Notes under the pieces: generated by a model
What the model saw: the letters and a program-made list of their open reading frames with translations, nothing else
Database searches by the model: none
Told to the model about the DNA's origin: nothing
Translations under genes and position numbers: made by a program
Shown: positions 49,988 to 61,513 of the stretch, piece after piece
Numbering within the stretch: position 1 is the first letter of the stretch
How the letters are laid out: each line of letters begins with the position of its first letter
Origin: Nocardioides kribbensis
GTDB taxonomy: Bacteria; Actinomycetota; Actinomycetes; Propionibacteriales; Nocardioidaceae
Length of the DNA stretch: 64,000 nucleotides
Assembly: GCF_015070375.1 (NCBI RefSeq)
Contig: NZ_JADCLL010000001.1
Span: forward strand, 746,501-810,500
Reading direction: 5' to 3'

Positions 49988-52872
49988 TCGCCCATCCCCT
50001 CGGCGAGGAAGCGGCGGGGCTCGAACCCGTCGGCGCTGGCGCGCAGCAGCCACAGGTAGCCGGTCCGCTTCTCGCGCACGACGAGGTCGGGGTGGCCGGT
50101 GAGGCCGACGTCGCTCACGCCGACGACCCAGTCGTACGCCGTGACGTCGAGTCCCAGCGTGCGGGGGTCGGTGAGCCCGCCGGGCCCGTTGCCGGGGTAG
50201 AGCGTCAGCCGTGAGCCGTTGCGCAGCAGGCTGTCGGGAGCGCCGTCGGCGTCCCACAGCCCGGCGCCGACCTGCTGGGTGGCCGTGATCGCGCTGCGCG
50301 CCACGTAGCTCTCGCCGAGGCCGTCGAGCCCGGCCCCGGGGTAGATGCGCATCGACCCGCCGCGCGGCTGGCCCATGAGGTCGGGACGGCCGTCGCCGGT
50401 GGTGTCGCCCACGGCGGCCAGGAGCCCGACGTCCTTGAAGCCGGTGCCGATCCGCAGCGCCTTGCCGAGACGGCCCTGGCCGTCGCCGCGGCGCAGCATG
50501 AGCACCCCGGTGGCGGCGTTGCGCACGACCACGTCACCCAGGCCGTCGCCGTCCCAGTCGCCCACGTTCATCACCGCGTCGGCGCCGGGCACCCGGACGC
50601 CGGTGTCGACGAGCGGGGCGGTGTCGACCGTGCCCGGGTTGGCCAGGACGACCAGGGCGTCGCCGCGGCGGGCGAGGACGTCGGGCGCGGCGTCGCCGGT
50701 GAGGCTGGCGCCCGAGACGATCCCGTCGAGGCCGGCCACCCGGTCGATCGGGCCGAGCACGTGGCCGAAGCCGCCGTCGCCGCGCGAGGGCATCACGAAG
50801 CCGGCACCGCCGGCGCGGCGCACCAGCAGGTCGGCGCGACCGTCGCGGTTCCAGTCGCCGGCCGCGGTGACGACGTCCCAGCGGCTCCAGTCGCCCGCGA
50901 GGCGGGTGGCGGCCGCGAAGGACACCGCACCGGTGCCGGACCGCACCCCGCGGTGCAACGTCGCCGAACCGGCGGCGTCGCGGACGACCAGGTCGGCCAC
51001 GCCGTCGCCGTCGAGGTCGCCGGGGGCGGCGAGCAGGTCGCTCGCGGCGAGCACGAGACCGGTGTCGACGCGCCGGAAGCCGCCGGCCCCGTTGCCCAGG
51101 AAGGCGTCGAGGCGCCCGGTGGTGTCCTGGCGCGCGAGCAGGTCGGCACGACCGTCGCCGTCGAGGTCGCCGGCCGCGGTGAGCAGGTCGTGGCCGGCCA
51201 GGGCCGTCAGCGACCGGGGAGCCGCGGCGAACCCGCCCGCCCCGTCGCCGGCGCGCACGCCGGTCGTGCCGTCGGCCGAGCGCGCCACGAGGTCGGCGAG
51301 ACCGTCGCCGGTGAGGTCGGGCGAGGCCACCACCGCGTCGACCGAGCTCCAGTCGCCGGCCACGGCGCGGGGCTTGGCCAGGCGGGTCAGCCCGCCGGTG
51401 GGCAGCACGAGGAGCCGGCCGTCGGAGGCCCGGCGCAGCACCACGTCGGGGTGGGCGGTGTCGGCGAGGTTGGAGTCGAGCTGTCGGCCCGCGAAGCCGG
51501 TCTGCGTCGCGGCGGCCAGCCGCCGGATCTCGGGCAGCCGGGCGTAGAGGTAGCGACCGGGGCAGGCCGTCGACCCGGCGTCGCGGTGGCCGTTGATCGC
51601 CGGGAAGCGCTTGGAGCCGACCTGCTGGGAGCCCGAGGAGGCGTCGACGCCGTGCAGCGAGAGCTTCCAGGCGAAGAGCGCGCCGTAGGCCTGCACCACG
51701 GCCTGCGAGGGCTGGGCGACGTCGTAGTTGCCGATGGCCGACATCGCGAAGGAGTAGTCGTTGTAGCCCAGGGTGTGGGCACCGACGACGGCCCGGTCGA
51801 TGCCGCCGTAGCGGCCCTCCCAGATCCGGCCGAAGCGGTCGACGAGGTAGTTGTAGCCGATGTCGGACCAGCCCTGCGAGCGCGTGTGGTAGGCGTAGAT
51901 GCCGCGGATCAGCGCCGGCACCTGCTCGCGGGTGTAGTCGTTGGCGTTGACGGTGTGGTGCACGAAGCCGGCGTGCACCTCGCCGTAGCGCAGCGAGGAG
52001 GCCGAGCGCATCCGCTCGTCGGCGCCCCACTGGGCCCGGGAGAAGATCTGCGGGCGCGGGGTCGCCTCCGCCGCGCTGAGCGCCAGCTGCTCCTCCCCCG
52101 CGGCCCCGGCCGTCTCGGGCGCGGGCGCGGCGACACCCGGGGTGGCGGGGCCGTCCAGGGTGGAGGTGTCGAGCGCGGGGCGCTCGGCGACGGTGTCGGC
52201 GGCCTCTCCGGGATCGATGACGGACAGGCTCATGTCGTCGGGCGCGGCCGTGCCGCGGGCCACGTCGACGCGCACCTGCACCTCGTCGACCGTGCCCACC
52301 AGCACCGGGTCGGTGCCCGGGCGGGCCCGCCGCGCCTCGGCGCTGTCGGGGTCGGGCCCGTGGTCGTCGTGGTACTCCAGGTCGCTCCAGGCCCCCCAGC
52401 GGCCGTCGGTGCGGGTCCGCACCACGAGGGCCAGGTCGTCCTCGTCGACCTGCTCGCCGTGCTGCCAGGTGACGCCGACGGCGCCGTAGCCGGTGACGCG
52501 CTGCGGCGCGCTGGTGATCCGGGTGCCGGCGGGGCCCTGCGCCGCCCGGGCGGCGAGCGTGCCCGCGCGGGCGCTGCTGCCGGCCGGCGGGGTCAGGGCG
52601 TACTCGCGCACGTCGGGGTCGACGGGAGCCGTGGGCACCGCGGTGGCCTCCTGGGCGCCCCGGGCGTACGCCGCGAGGTCGCTGGCCGCCGCCGTGCGCG
52701 GCGGGGTCAGCAGCGCGGGGCCGGTGAGGCCCGCGGCGCGGCTGCCCTCGGGGGCCTGACGCACGACGTCGAGGCTGATGACGCTGGCGGCGGGGGTGAG
52801 CACGGCGAGCACCACCCCGAGGGCCAGCAGCTGCTGGCAGAGGGTGACGAAGCGGGACCTGCTGGGTGACAT
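49969..52872 (-). CDS. Secreted N-acetylmuramoyl-L-alanine amidase with FG-GAP repeats
   Basis: The 967-residue protein has a signal peptide (LCQQLLALGVVLAVLTPAAS), a linker and beta region (about 50-300), a PGRP/amidase-2 domain (about 300-480) with FVHHTVNANDYT, DIGYNYLVDRFGRIWEGRYG, GAHTLGYND and NGHRDAGSTACPG holding the zinc His, His and Cys, and then about eight FG-GAP/VCBS-type repeats (DLDGDGRADLLAR, DLDGDGVADLVVR, DWNRDGRADLLVR and others) that form a calcium-binding propeller. It should cut the amide between muramic acid and the stem peptide. ATG 52872 follows GGAG by 7 nt. The upstream region carries direct repeats that may bind a regulator such as MtrA, which is an inference. Confidence 0.93.
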   Translation of the reverse strand: MSPSRSRFVTLCQQLLALGVVLAVLTPAASVISLDVVRQAPEGSRAAGLTGPALLTPPRTAAASDLAAYARGAQEATAVPTAPVDPDVREYALTPPAGSSARAGTLAARAAQGPAGTRITSAPQRVTGYGAVGVTWQHGEQVDEDDLALVVRTRTDGRWGAWSDLEYHDDHGPDPDSAEARRARPGTDPVLVGTVDEVQVRVDVARGTAAPDDMSLSVIDPGEAADTVAERPALDTSTLDGPATPGVAAPAPETAGAAGEEQLALSAAEATPRPQIFSRAQWGADERMRSASSLRYGEVHAGFVHHTVNANDYTREQVPALIRGIYAYHTRSQGWSDIGYNYLVDRFGRIWEGRYGGIDRAVVGAHTLGYNDYSFAMSAIGNYDVAQPSQAVVQAYGALFAWKLSLHGVDASSGSQQVGSKRFPAINGHRDAGSTACPGRYLYARLPEIRRLAAATQTGFAGRQLDSNLADTAHPDVVLRRASDGRLLVLPTGGLTRLAKPRAVAGDWSSVDAVVASPDLTGDGLADLVARSADGTTGVRAGDGAGGFAAAPRSLTALAGHDLLTAAGDLDGDGRADLLARQDTTGRLDAFLGNGAGGFRRVDTGLVLAASDLLAAPGDLDGDGVADLVVRDAAGSATLHRGVRSGTGAVSFAAATRLAGDWSRWDVVTAAGDWNRDGRADLLVRRAGGAGFVMPSRGDGGFGHVLGPIDRVAGLDGIVSGASLTGDAAPDVLARRGDALVVLANPGTVDTAPLVDTGVRVPGADAVMNVGDWDGDGLGDVVVRNAATGVLMLRRGDGQGRLGKALRIGTGFKDVGLLAAVGDTTGDGRPDLMGQPRGGSMRIYPGAGLDGLGESYVARSAITATQQVGAGLWDADGAPDSLLRNGSRLTLYPGNGPGGLTDPRTLGLDVTAYDWVVGVSDVGLTGHPDLVVREKRTGYLWLLRASADGFEPRRFLAEGMGDYDLAG

Positions 52873-53031
52873 GGGGGTACTCCAGTGCGCGGGGAAGTTC
52901 ACACGGTGCGCAACTTTCACACGCGTCACAGGGGGCACGCCACGGGAAGTGAGTAACTACAACGCTGTAATTTCCACTCGACACGCCGGTCGATCCGAGA
53001 TTTGTCAAGTCGTCGCACCTGCCCCGGACGG
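52873..53031 (-). promoter_or_regulatory. Amidase upstream region with direct repeats
   Basis: On the minus strand there is TTGACA (53003-53008), a near-palindrome ACTACAACGCTGTAAT (about 52955-52970, plus strand) and GTGTGAA repeated at 52922 and 52904 with 18-nt periodicity. The exact -10 is unclear. No gene is seen in this stretch. Confidence 0.4.
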
Positions 53032-53069
53032 CACGAACCCCCGCAGCCGGGGGGCTGCGGGGGTTCGTG
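53032..53069 (-). terminator. 17-bp perfect hairpin after the wzt gene
   Basis: 53032-53048 pairs with 53053-53069 around GGGG, starting 10 nt after the wzt stop. It is the strongest hairpin in the window and separates the galactan operon from the amidase gene. Confidence 0.85.
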
Positions 53070-53078
53070 TCGCGGGGC

Positions 53079-53861
53079 TCAGATGTCGGCGCCGAGCTCC
53101 TCGTCCTGCTCCTCCTCGTCGGTGCCGGCGTCGTACTTGAGGTACTTGATGCCGGGCCCGACCTCGCCGTCGTAGCCGACCTTGCCGCTCTCCAGCACGA
53201 TCACCCGGTCGCACATCTTGCGCACCGACGACGCGGCGTGGCTGACGTAGAGCAGCGTGCGACCGGAGTCGCGGATCTCCTGCATGCGCTCGAGGCACTT
53301 CTTCTTGAAGGGCTTGTCCCCCACCGCCAGCACCTCGTCGGCCAGGAAGATGTCGGAGTCGACGTGCACCGCGACCGCGAAACCCAGCCGGGCGAACTGC
53401 CCCGAGGAGTAGTTGCCGACCGGGGAGTCGAGGTGGCGTCCGATGTCGGCGAACTCCACGATGTCGTCGAACTTGCGGGCCGTCTCACGCTCGGTCATGC
53501 CCAGCACGGCGGCGTTGAGGTAGACGTTCTCCCGGCCGGTGAGCTGCGGGTGGAAGCCGGCGCCGGTGGCGATCAGCCCCGCGATCCGGCCCCGCGTCAG
53601 CACCCGCCCGGAGTCGGGCTTCATCACGCCGTTGATCATCTTCAGCAGCGTGGACTTGCCCGAGCCGTTGAGACCCATCAGGCCCACCGACTCGCCCTGC
53701 TCGACGGTGAAGGAGACGTCGTCGACAGCCTGGAAGGTGTCGCTGACCTGGTGGCCCTTGAGCATGGCCACCGTGACCTGCTTGAACGTGCGGTGGTAGC
53801 GCAGCGTGAAGGACTTGGTGGCCTGGTCGACCACGATGGAGGTGTCGGCGGGGTAGCTCAA
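53079..53861 (-). CDS. wzt: Galactan export ABC transporter, ATPase (Wzt/RfbE-like)
   Basis: The 260-residue ATPase has Walker A GLNGSGKSTLLKMING, Q-loop region, the ABC signature YSSGQFARLGFAVAV, Walker B DIFLADEVLAVGD and the switch His in VSHAASSV. The N-terminus FTLRYHRTFKQVTVAMLKG and AGLIATGAGFHPQLTGREN match M. tuberculosis Rv3781, the energy unit for export of the galactan precursor. It has no C-terminal carbohydrate-binding domain; it ends in an acidic tail. It appears to start with TTG at 53861, overlapping the stop of the permease gene (TTGA). A strong terminator follows. Confidence 0.92.
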   Translation of the reverse strand: MSYPADTSIVVDQATKSFTLRYHRTFKQVTVAMLKGHQVSDTFQAVDDVSFTVEQGESVGLMGLNGSGKSTLLKMINGVMKPDSGRVLTRGRIAGLIATGAGFHPQLTGRENVYLNAAVLGMTERETARKFDDIVEFADIGRHLDSPVGNYSSGQFARLGFAVAVHVDSDIFLADEVLAVGDKPFKKKCLERMQEIRDSGRTLLYVSHAASSVRKMCDRVIVLESGKVGYDGEVGPGIKYLKYDAGTDEEEQDEELGADI

Positions 53862-54768
53862 TTCAGGCGCTCCGGGATCTTGTTCTCCAGGCGGGTGAAG
53901 ACCAGCTGGGCGATGACCAGCACCACGAGCGAGACCCCCACCATGGCCAGGCCGCGGGTGAAGAGGTGGTCGGGCAGCTCGGTGGCCGCGGTGGCGCTCG
54001 GGTCCTGCGTGGTGCCGACCCAGAAGGCGCGCTGCACCAGCAGCACGGCCTCGGCGAGCGGGTTGAGCATGTAGTACTGCGCGAAGGAGCCGAAGCGCTC
54101 CTCCACGACGGCGTAGGGGTAGATCATCGGCACGCCGAAGCGCACGAAGTTGGTCAGGATGCTGACCACGCTGGCGAAGTCGCGGAAGTAGACGTTGGCC
54201 ACGCTGAAGAGCAGCGCGAGCGCCGTCGCCAGCAGCATGATGATGCCCAGCGCCAGCGCCAGCGCGACCGGCACCATCGGATCGGGCACCCAGCCGTAGA
54301 ACAGGCAGACGACGAAGAGGATCACGACCTGCGGGGCCACGTGGTAGAGCGAGACCAGCATCGAGGCCACGGGAAACATCTCGCGCGGCAGCGCCATCTT
54401 CCGCACCAGCGACTTGTTGCGCACGATCGACCGGGTGCCGGCGTTGAACGTCTCGATGAAGAAGTGCACGACGATGAGCGCCGAGAAGACGTGCACCGCG
54501 AAGTTCTCGGTGCCGCGGTCGAGCAGCTTGCCCAGGATGAAGTAGTAGATGAGGAACTGGCTGAGCGGGTTGATGTAGGACCACAGCAGGCCCAGGAACG
54601 ACCCGGAGTAGCGGGCGCTGATCTCGCGTCGCACCAGCAGGCGCAGCAGGTAGCGGTTCTGGAAGACCCCCAGCAGCCCCGACCGCGCGGTCGGAGGGGC
54701 GAGGTCGGCGTCGACCCGACGGTGCGGGCGCGGCTCCTCGAGCGCGGCGCCCGTCGAGGAGGCCTCGC

Positions 54769-54772
<4 letters not shown>
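53858..54772 (-). CDS. wzm: Galactan export ABC transporter, permease (Wzm/RfbD-like)
   Basis: The 304-residue protein has a charged cytosolic N-terminus with LVRREISARYSGSFLGLLWSYINPL, the polysaccharide-exporter signature, and about six membrane helices (QFLIYYFILGKLL, VVILFVVCLFYGW, ALALGIIMLLATALALLFSV, GLAMVGVSLVVLVIAQLVF). YMLNPLAEAVLLVQ is the conserved C-terminal loop. With Wzt it should flip the lipid-linked galactan across the membrane (compare Rv3783). The ATG at 54772 overlaps the glfT2 stop (ATGA), and its own stop overlaps the wzt start, so stoichiometric synthesis is likely. Confidence 0.92.
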
Positions 54773-58010
<3,238 letters not shown>

Positions 58011-58973
58011 TCAGTCTACGGACGACGAGGGCCGGGCCCGCATCCCACGCGCGGCGCGCATGGCACGGATCACGTTGCGCGCCTCCGCCCGCCCGCCGCG
58101 CAGGGGGCTGAGCAGCACGACGCCGAGGGTCACCAGCCACGGCTTGGCCCGCACGAGGGCGTTCTCGCCGTAGCGCAGGTGCACGACGAAGAGGTTGCGG
58201 TACATGTAGAAGCCCTTCCACCCGGCCAGGTCGTGCTGCTGGTCGAAGTCGAGCTGGCGCACGAGCACCGCGTCGCGCAGCGCCCAGATGTGCGCACCCG
58301 CCTCCCGGGCCCGCAGCGCGTAGTCGACGTCGTCGTAGAAGATGAAGTACGACGGGTCGGGCAGCCCGATCCGGTCGACGACGCGGCGCCGCACCATGAA
58401 GCCCTCGAAGGCGACGTTCTCCACCTCCACCCGCTCCGGCATCGCCGCACGGGTGCCGTAGGTCGTCTCCACCATCGCCGTCTTGGGCTTCACCGCCCAG
58501 GGACGGGTCAGGTCGAAGCGCAGCGCGGCCTTCTCGCACAGCCGCCCGGAGGAGTCCTCGCGCACCGCGGCGAGGCAGTCCTCGTCGACGGCCATCATCA
58601 CCGCCAGGCAGTCGGGCGCGGGCACGACGTCGTCGTCCATCAGCCAGAACCGGTCGTGGCCCAGGGCGTGGGCGGTGCGCAGCCCGAGGTGGAAGCCGCC
58701 GGCGCCCCCGAGGTTCTCCTCGCTGCGCACGACCGTGAGCGGCGCGAGGCCCGGAAGGTCGGCGCCGGCGCCCGCGAGCACGTCGGCCGTGGCGTCGGTG
58801 CTGGCGTTGTCGACGACCACGATCGCGTCGGGACGGTGCTCCTGCGCGGCCAGCCCCCGCAGCATGCCGACGAGGAGCTCGGCACGGTTGTAGGTGACCA
58901 CCACCACCGCCACGCTCTCGGCGGGCGGGCCGGGCCGGCCGGACGCGCTGGAGGAGTGGGACGGGGTGGTCAC
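58011..58973 (-). CDS. GT2 glycosyltransferase of the galactan operon (first copy)
   Basis: The 320-residue GT-A protein has VAVVVVTYNRAELLVGMLRG, VVDNASTDATADV, NLGGAGGFHLGLRTA, the metal motif FWLMDDDVVPAPD, VAFEGFMVRRRVVDRIGLPD and FIFYDDVDYALRAREAG, with no membrane segment except a hydrophobic stretch near the end. Length and motifs resemble GlfT1 (Rv3782, about 300 residues), which adds the first galactofuranose units to the linker, but a rhamnosyltransferase role (WbbL-like) is also possible. The GTG at 58973 follows GGAGG by 8 nt and overlaps the stop of the next GT2 gene (GTGA). Confidence 0.82.
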   Translation of the reverse strand: MTTPSHSSSASGRPGPPAESVAVVVVTYNRAELLVGMLRGLAAQEHRPDAIVVVDNASTDATADVLAGAGADLPGLAPLTVVRSEENLGGAGGFHLGLRTAHALGHDRFWLMDDDVVPAPDCLAVMMAVDEDCLAAVREDSSGRLCEKAALRFDLTRPWAVKPKTAMVETTYGTRAAMPERVEVENVAFEGFMVRRRVVDRIGLPDPSYFIFYDDVDYALRAREAGAHIWALRDAVLVRQLDFDQQHDLAGWKGFYMYRNLFVVHLRYGENALVRAKPWLVTLGVVLLSPLRGGRAEARNVIRAMRAARGMRARPSSSVD

Positions 58974-59890
58974 GACAGGTACCTCCGGTGTCCGGTGAAG
59001 TCGCCGCGCAGCCCGGCGAGCATCGCCCGCGCGCTCAGCAGCAGCCGCCCCGGCTGCGGGCGGGTGAAGGAGTAGAACCACACCGTCTTGGCCACGAAGG
59101 CCAGCGCGTGCGGCCAGCCACGGTAGTCGCGCAGGTTGAGCAGGTTGTTGCGCGCCATGCAGTAGTGCTTCAGGTCGCTCGGGCTGTGGTTGTACGTCGT
59201 GCGGCCGAAGGCCATCGGGGTGCCGAGCGCATCGGTCGCGGGGTGCAGGACCCGCGCCCCGACGACGGTCGCCACGCGCGCGCCGGCGCGCCGGGCGCGC
59301 CACAGGTACTCCACGTCGTCGCCCCAGATGAAGAACTCCGCGCGGGGCAGACCGATGCGCTCCACCAGCGCGCGGGTCACCAGCACGCCGTTGAAGGGGA
59401 TGACCACGTCGGGCAGCAGGCCGTCGGTGGCGGCGGCCTCGACGTCGTCCATGGCGTGGACCACCCGGGTGCCGCCGGGCAGACGGATCGGGAAGACCAG
59501 GCGGCGCGGGTCGTCGTGGGCGGCCACGACGGGGCCCCAGAAGTCGAGGTCGCGGTGCTCGAGCAGCAGCGGCAGCGCCTCGACGTCGGGCAGGCCGTCG
59601 TCGTCCATCAGCCAGACCAGGTCGGCGCCCTCCTCGAGCGCCCAGGCCAGGCCGTCGTGGAAGCCGCCGGCGCCGCCGCGGTTGTCCTCCAGCGTGCGGG
59701 CGCGCACGTCCTCGCGCCCGGCCAGCCAGGCGCCGGTGCCGTCGGTGGAGGCGTTGTCGACCACCAGGACCTGCGCCAGGCCCGGCACCTGGGCCAGCCG
59801 GTCGACCAGGTCGCGCAGCAGCGCGAGGCGGTTGAAGGTGACGACGACCGCCACGACACGGGGGGCGGGGGTCTCGGGCACGGAGGTCAC
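58970..59890 (-). CDS. GT2 glycosyltransferase of the galactan operon (second copy)
   Basis: The 306-residue GT-A protein has VVAVVVTFNRLALLRDLVDR, VVDNASTDGTGAWL, NRGGAGGFHDGLAWAL, WLMDDDGLPDVEALP, FNGVLVTRALVERIGLPRAE, FFIWGDDVEYLWRARRAG and a C-terminal YCMARNNLLNLRDY as in GlfT1-type and rhamnosyl enzymes. It and the 58011 gene are related but clearly distinct. One probably starts the galactan and the other makes the linker or a branch. It starts with GTG at 59890, 6 nt after the LCP stop, and overlaps its downstream partner, so all seven genes down to wzt are likely one operon. Confidence 0.82.
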   Translation of the reverse strand: MTSVPETPAPRVVAVVVTFNRLALLRDLVDRLAQVPGLAQVLVVDNASTDGTGAWLAGREDVRARTLEDNRGGAGGFHDGLAWALEEGADLVWLMDDDGLPDVEALPLLLEHRDLDFWGPVVAAHDDPRRLVFPIRLPGGTRVVHAMDDVEAAATDGLLPDVVIPFNGVLVTRALVERIGLPRAEFFIWGDDVEYLWRARRAGARVATVVGARVLHPATDALGTPMAFGRTTYNHSPSDLKHYCMARNNLLNLRDYRGWPHALAFVAKTVWFYSFTRPQPGRLLLSARAMLAGLRGDFTGHRRYLS

Positions 59891-59896
59891 CCTAGG

Positions 59897-61378
59897 TCAG
59901 CAGGCGGCGCCGAGGTCCTGGGCCTGGTTGGCGGCGTAGCCCCCGCTCAGCGAGCCCACCGAGCCACCGGTCACGGGACCGTCGACGGGGCTCGTCGAGC
60001 CCGAGCCGCCCGAGCCGCCCGAGCCGCCCGCGCCGGAGCCGGCCGGCGCAGTGCCCTCGGCCTTGGCGACGGCGGCGGCCACCTTGGCCTGGATCTCCTC
60101 GACGTCGGGGTGGGCGGTGTCAATCATCGGCGGCACCAGCGAGAGGGTCGAGACCTTCTGGCCGCGGGCCTTCAGCGCCAGCTGCATGAACGTGTCGAGC
60201 TCGGAGGCCGGGAGGTTGGTGGAGACCATCTCGGAGGAGGCGGCGGCGATGGACTCGAAGTTGCGCACCGCGACCTGGGGGCTGACCTGCTGGAGCATGG
60301 CGTTCATGACGCACTTCTGCCGCGCCATGCGCGAGTAGTCGTCGGAGCCCTCGCGGGCCCGGGCGTACCAGAGCGTCTCGAAGCCGTCGAGGGTGCGCGT
60401 GCCGGGCTCGATGTAGCCGGTGACGTCGTCGCCGAGACCGCCCACCGGGATCGGGGAGCGCACGGTGAGCTCGACGCCGCCGACGGCGTCGACGAGGTCC
60501 TTGAAGCCCTGCAGGTTGACCATGGCCCAGTAGTTGATCCGCAGCCCGGTGATGCCCTCGACGGCCGAGACGGTGGCGTCGACGCCGGGGTTCTCGGAGT
60601 CGCCGAAGAGCTCGGTGTTGTCACCGGCCCAGGTGCTCACGCCGTTGAGGTAGCAGCCGTCGCAGTCGAAGCCGTCGGGGAACTGCTCGTCCATGACCGA
60701 GCCCGGCGCGAAGGGGAAGTCGGCCATGTTGCGGGGCAGGCCGACCAGCACGGTGCGGCCGGTCTCGACGTCGATGGAGGCCACCGTCATCGAGTCGGGG
60801 CGCAGGCCCCAGCGCCCCGCACCGGAGTCGCCGCCCATGAGCAGCACGTTGTAGCGGCCGTCGTGGGCGTCGGTGACGGTGGAGGAGGCGAACATCGTGA
60901 CGATGAAGTCGCGCTGCACGGCGACCACGTGGGCGCCGAAGAGCATGGTGCCGGCGACCGAGAGGCAGAGCAGGCCGTTGACCCCGACCACCGCGCGGCG
61001 GTGGCTCATCGAGAGCGTCAGCGGCTGGCCGATGCGCCAGGCGTCGACGAAGAGCGCGGCCCAGGCCACGGCACCCACCATGAGCAGCACCCGCAGCACG
61101 AGCAGCACGGCCGGGCTCACGGCCATCTGCAGGGCCAGGCCGGGGTGGATCGCGACGGCCAGGCCGACGACCAGCACGGTGAGCAGCGTGCCGAGCCAGA
61201 TCCGCACGGCGATCCTGCCGATGCGGCGGTCGCCGGCGACGAGCTGCGCCGAGCCCGGCACGACGAGGGTCATGGCCATCAGCGCGAGCGCTCGGCGGAA
61301 GCGCACGCGGGCCGCGCGGTCGGCTGCGCTCGGACGGGGCTGGCCGTCGAGCAACCCGGGGGAAGGTACGGGTGGCAT
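59897..61378 (-). CDS. LytR-CpsA-Psr (LCP) family protein with extended membrane region
   Basis: The 493-residue protein has about four hydrophobic helices in the first 150 residues (LALMAMTLVVPGSAQLV, IWLGTLLTVLVVGLAVAI, VLLVLRVLLMVGAVAWAALF, VVGVNGLLCLSVAGTMLFGA) and an LCP catalytic domain (about 175-400): YNVLLMGGDSG, RPDSMTVASIDVETG, LVGLPRNMADFP, YWAMVNLQGFKDLVDAVGGV and TLWYARAREGSDDYSRMARQ, with the Arg and Asp residues of the pyrophosphate site. A Gly/Ser-rich tail follows. LCP enzymes move a lipid-linked glycan onto peptidoglycan, and as first gene of the galactan operon this is the likely ligase. ATG 61378 follows an AGGAG-like stretch. Confidence 0.92.
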   Translation of the reverse strand: MPPVPSPGLLDGQPRPSAADRAARVRFRRALALMAMTLVVPGSAQLVAGDRRIGRIAVRIWLGTLLTVLVVGLAVAIHPGLALQMAVSPAVLLVLRVLLMVGAVAWAALFVDAWRIGQPLTLSMSHRRAVVGVNGLLCLSVAGTMLFGAHVVAVQRDFIVTMFASSTVTDAHDGRYNVLLMGGDSGAGRWGLRPDSMTVASIDVETGRTVLVGLPRNMADFPFAPGSVMDEQFPDGFDCDGCYLNGVSTWAGDNTELFGDSENPGVDATVSAVEGITGLRINYWAMVNLQGFKDLVDAVGGVELTVRSPIPVGGLGDDVTGYIEPGTRTLDGFETLWYARAREGSDDYSRMARQKCVMNAMLQQVSPQVAVRNFESIAAASSEMVSTNLPASELDTFMQLALKARGQKVSTLSLVPPMIDTAHPDVEEIQAKVAAAVAKAEGTAPAGSGAGGSGGSGGSGSTSPVDGPVTGGSVGSLSGGYAANQAQDLGAAC

Positions 61379-61500
61379 CGAGGTGTCTCTCTCCTGCTCA
61401 GGACTGGTGGGGAAGGGTCCAGTGCTGTCGGCCAGTATCACCAGCCTCAGGAGTCACACGGGCCCCGACGCGCCGTGCCCGGCCAGGTCGGCCCATCGCG

Positions 61501-61506
61501 TAGCGT
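61501..61506 (+). promoter_or_regulatory. -10 hexamer TAGCGT, leaderless second LCP gene
   Basis: TAGCGT lies 7 nt before the ATG at 61514, with a C-rich spacer and no Shine-Dalgarno. Confidence 0.5.
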
Positions 61507-61513
61507 CCTCCCC

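Noticed and set aside
58988..61513. Long upstream extension of the second LCP gene
   Set aside because: The 842 extra codons run antisense through a GT2 gene and the first LCP gene. The true start at 61514 has its own -10 box.
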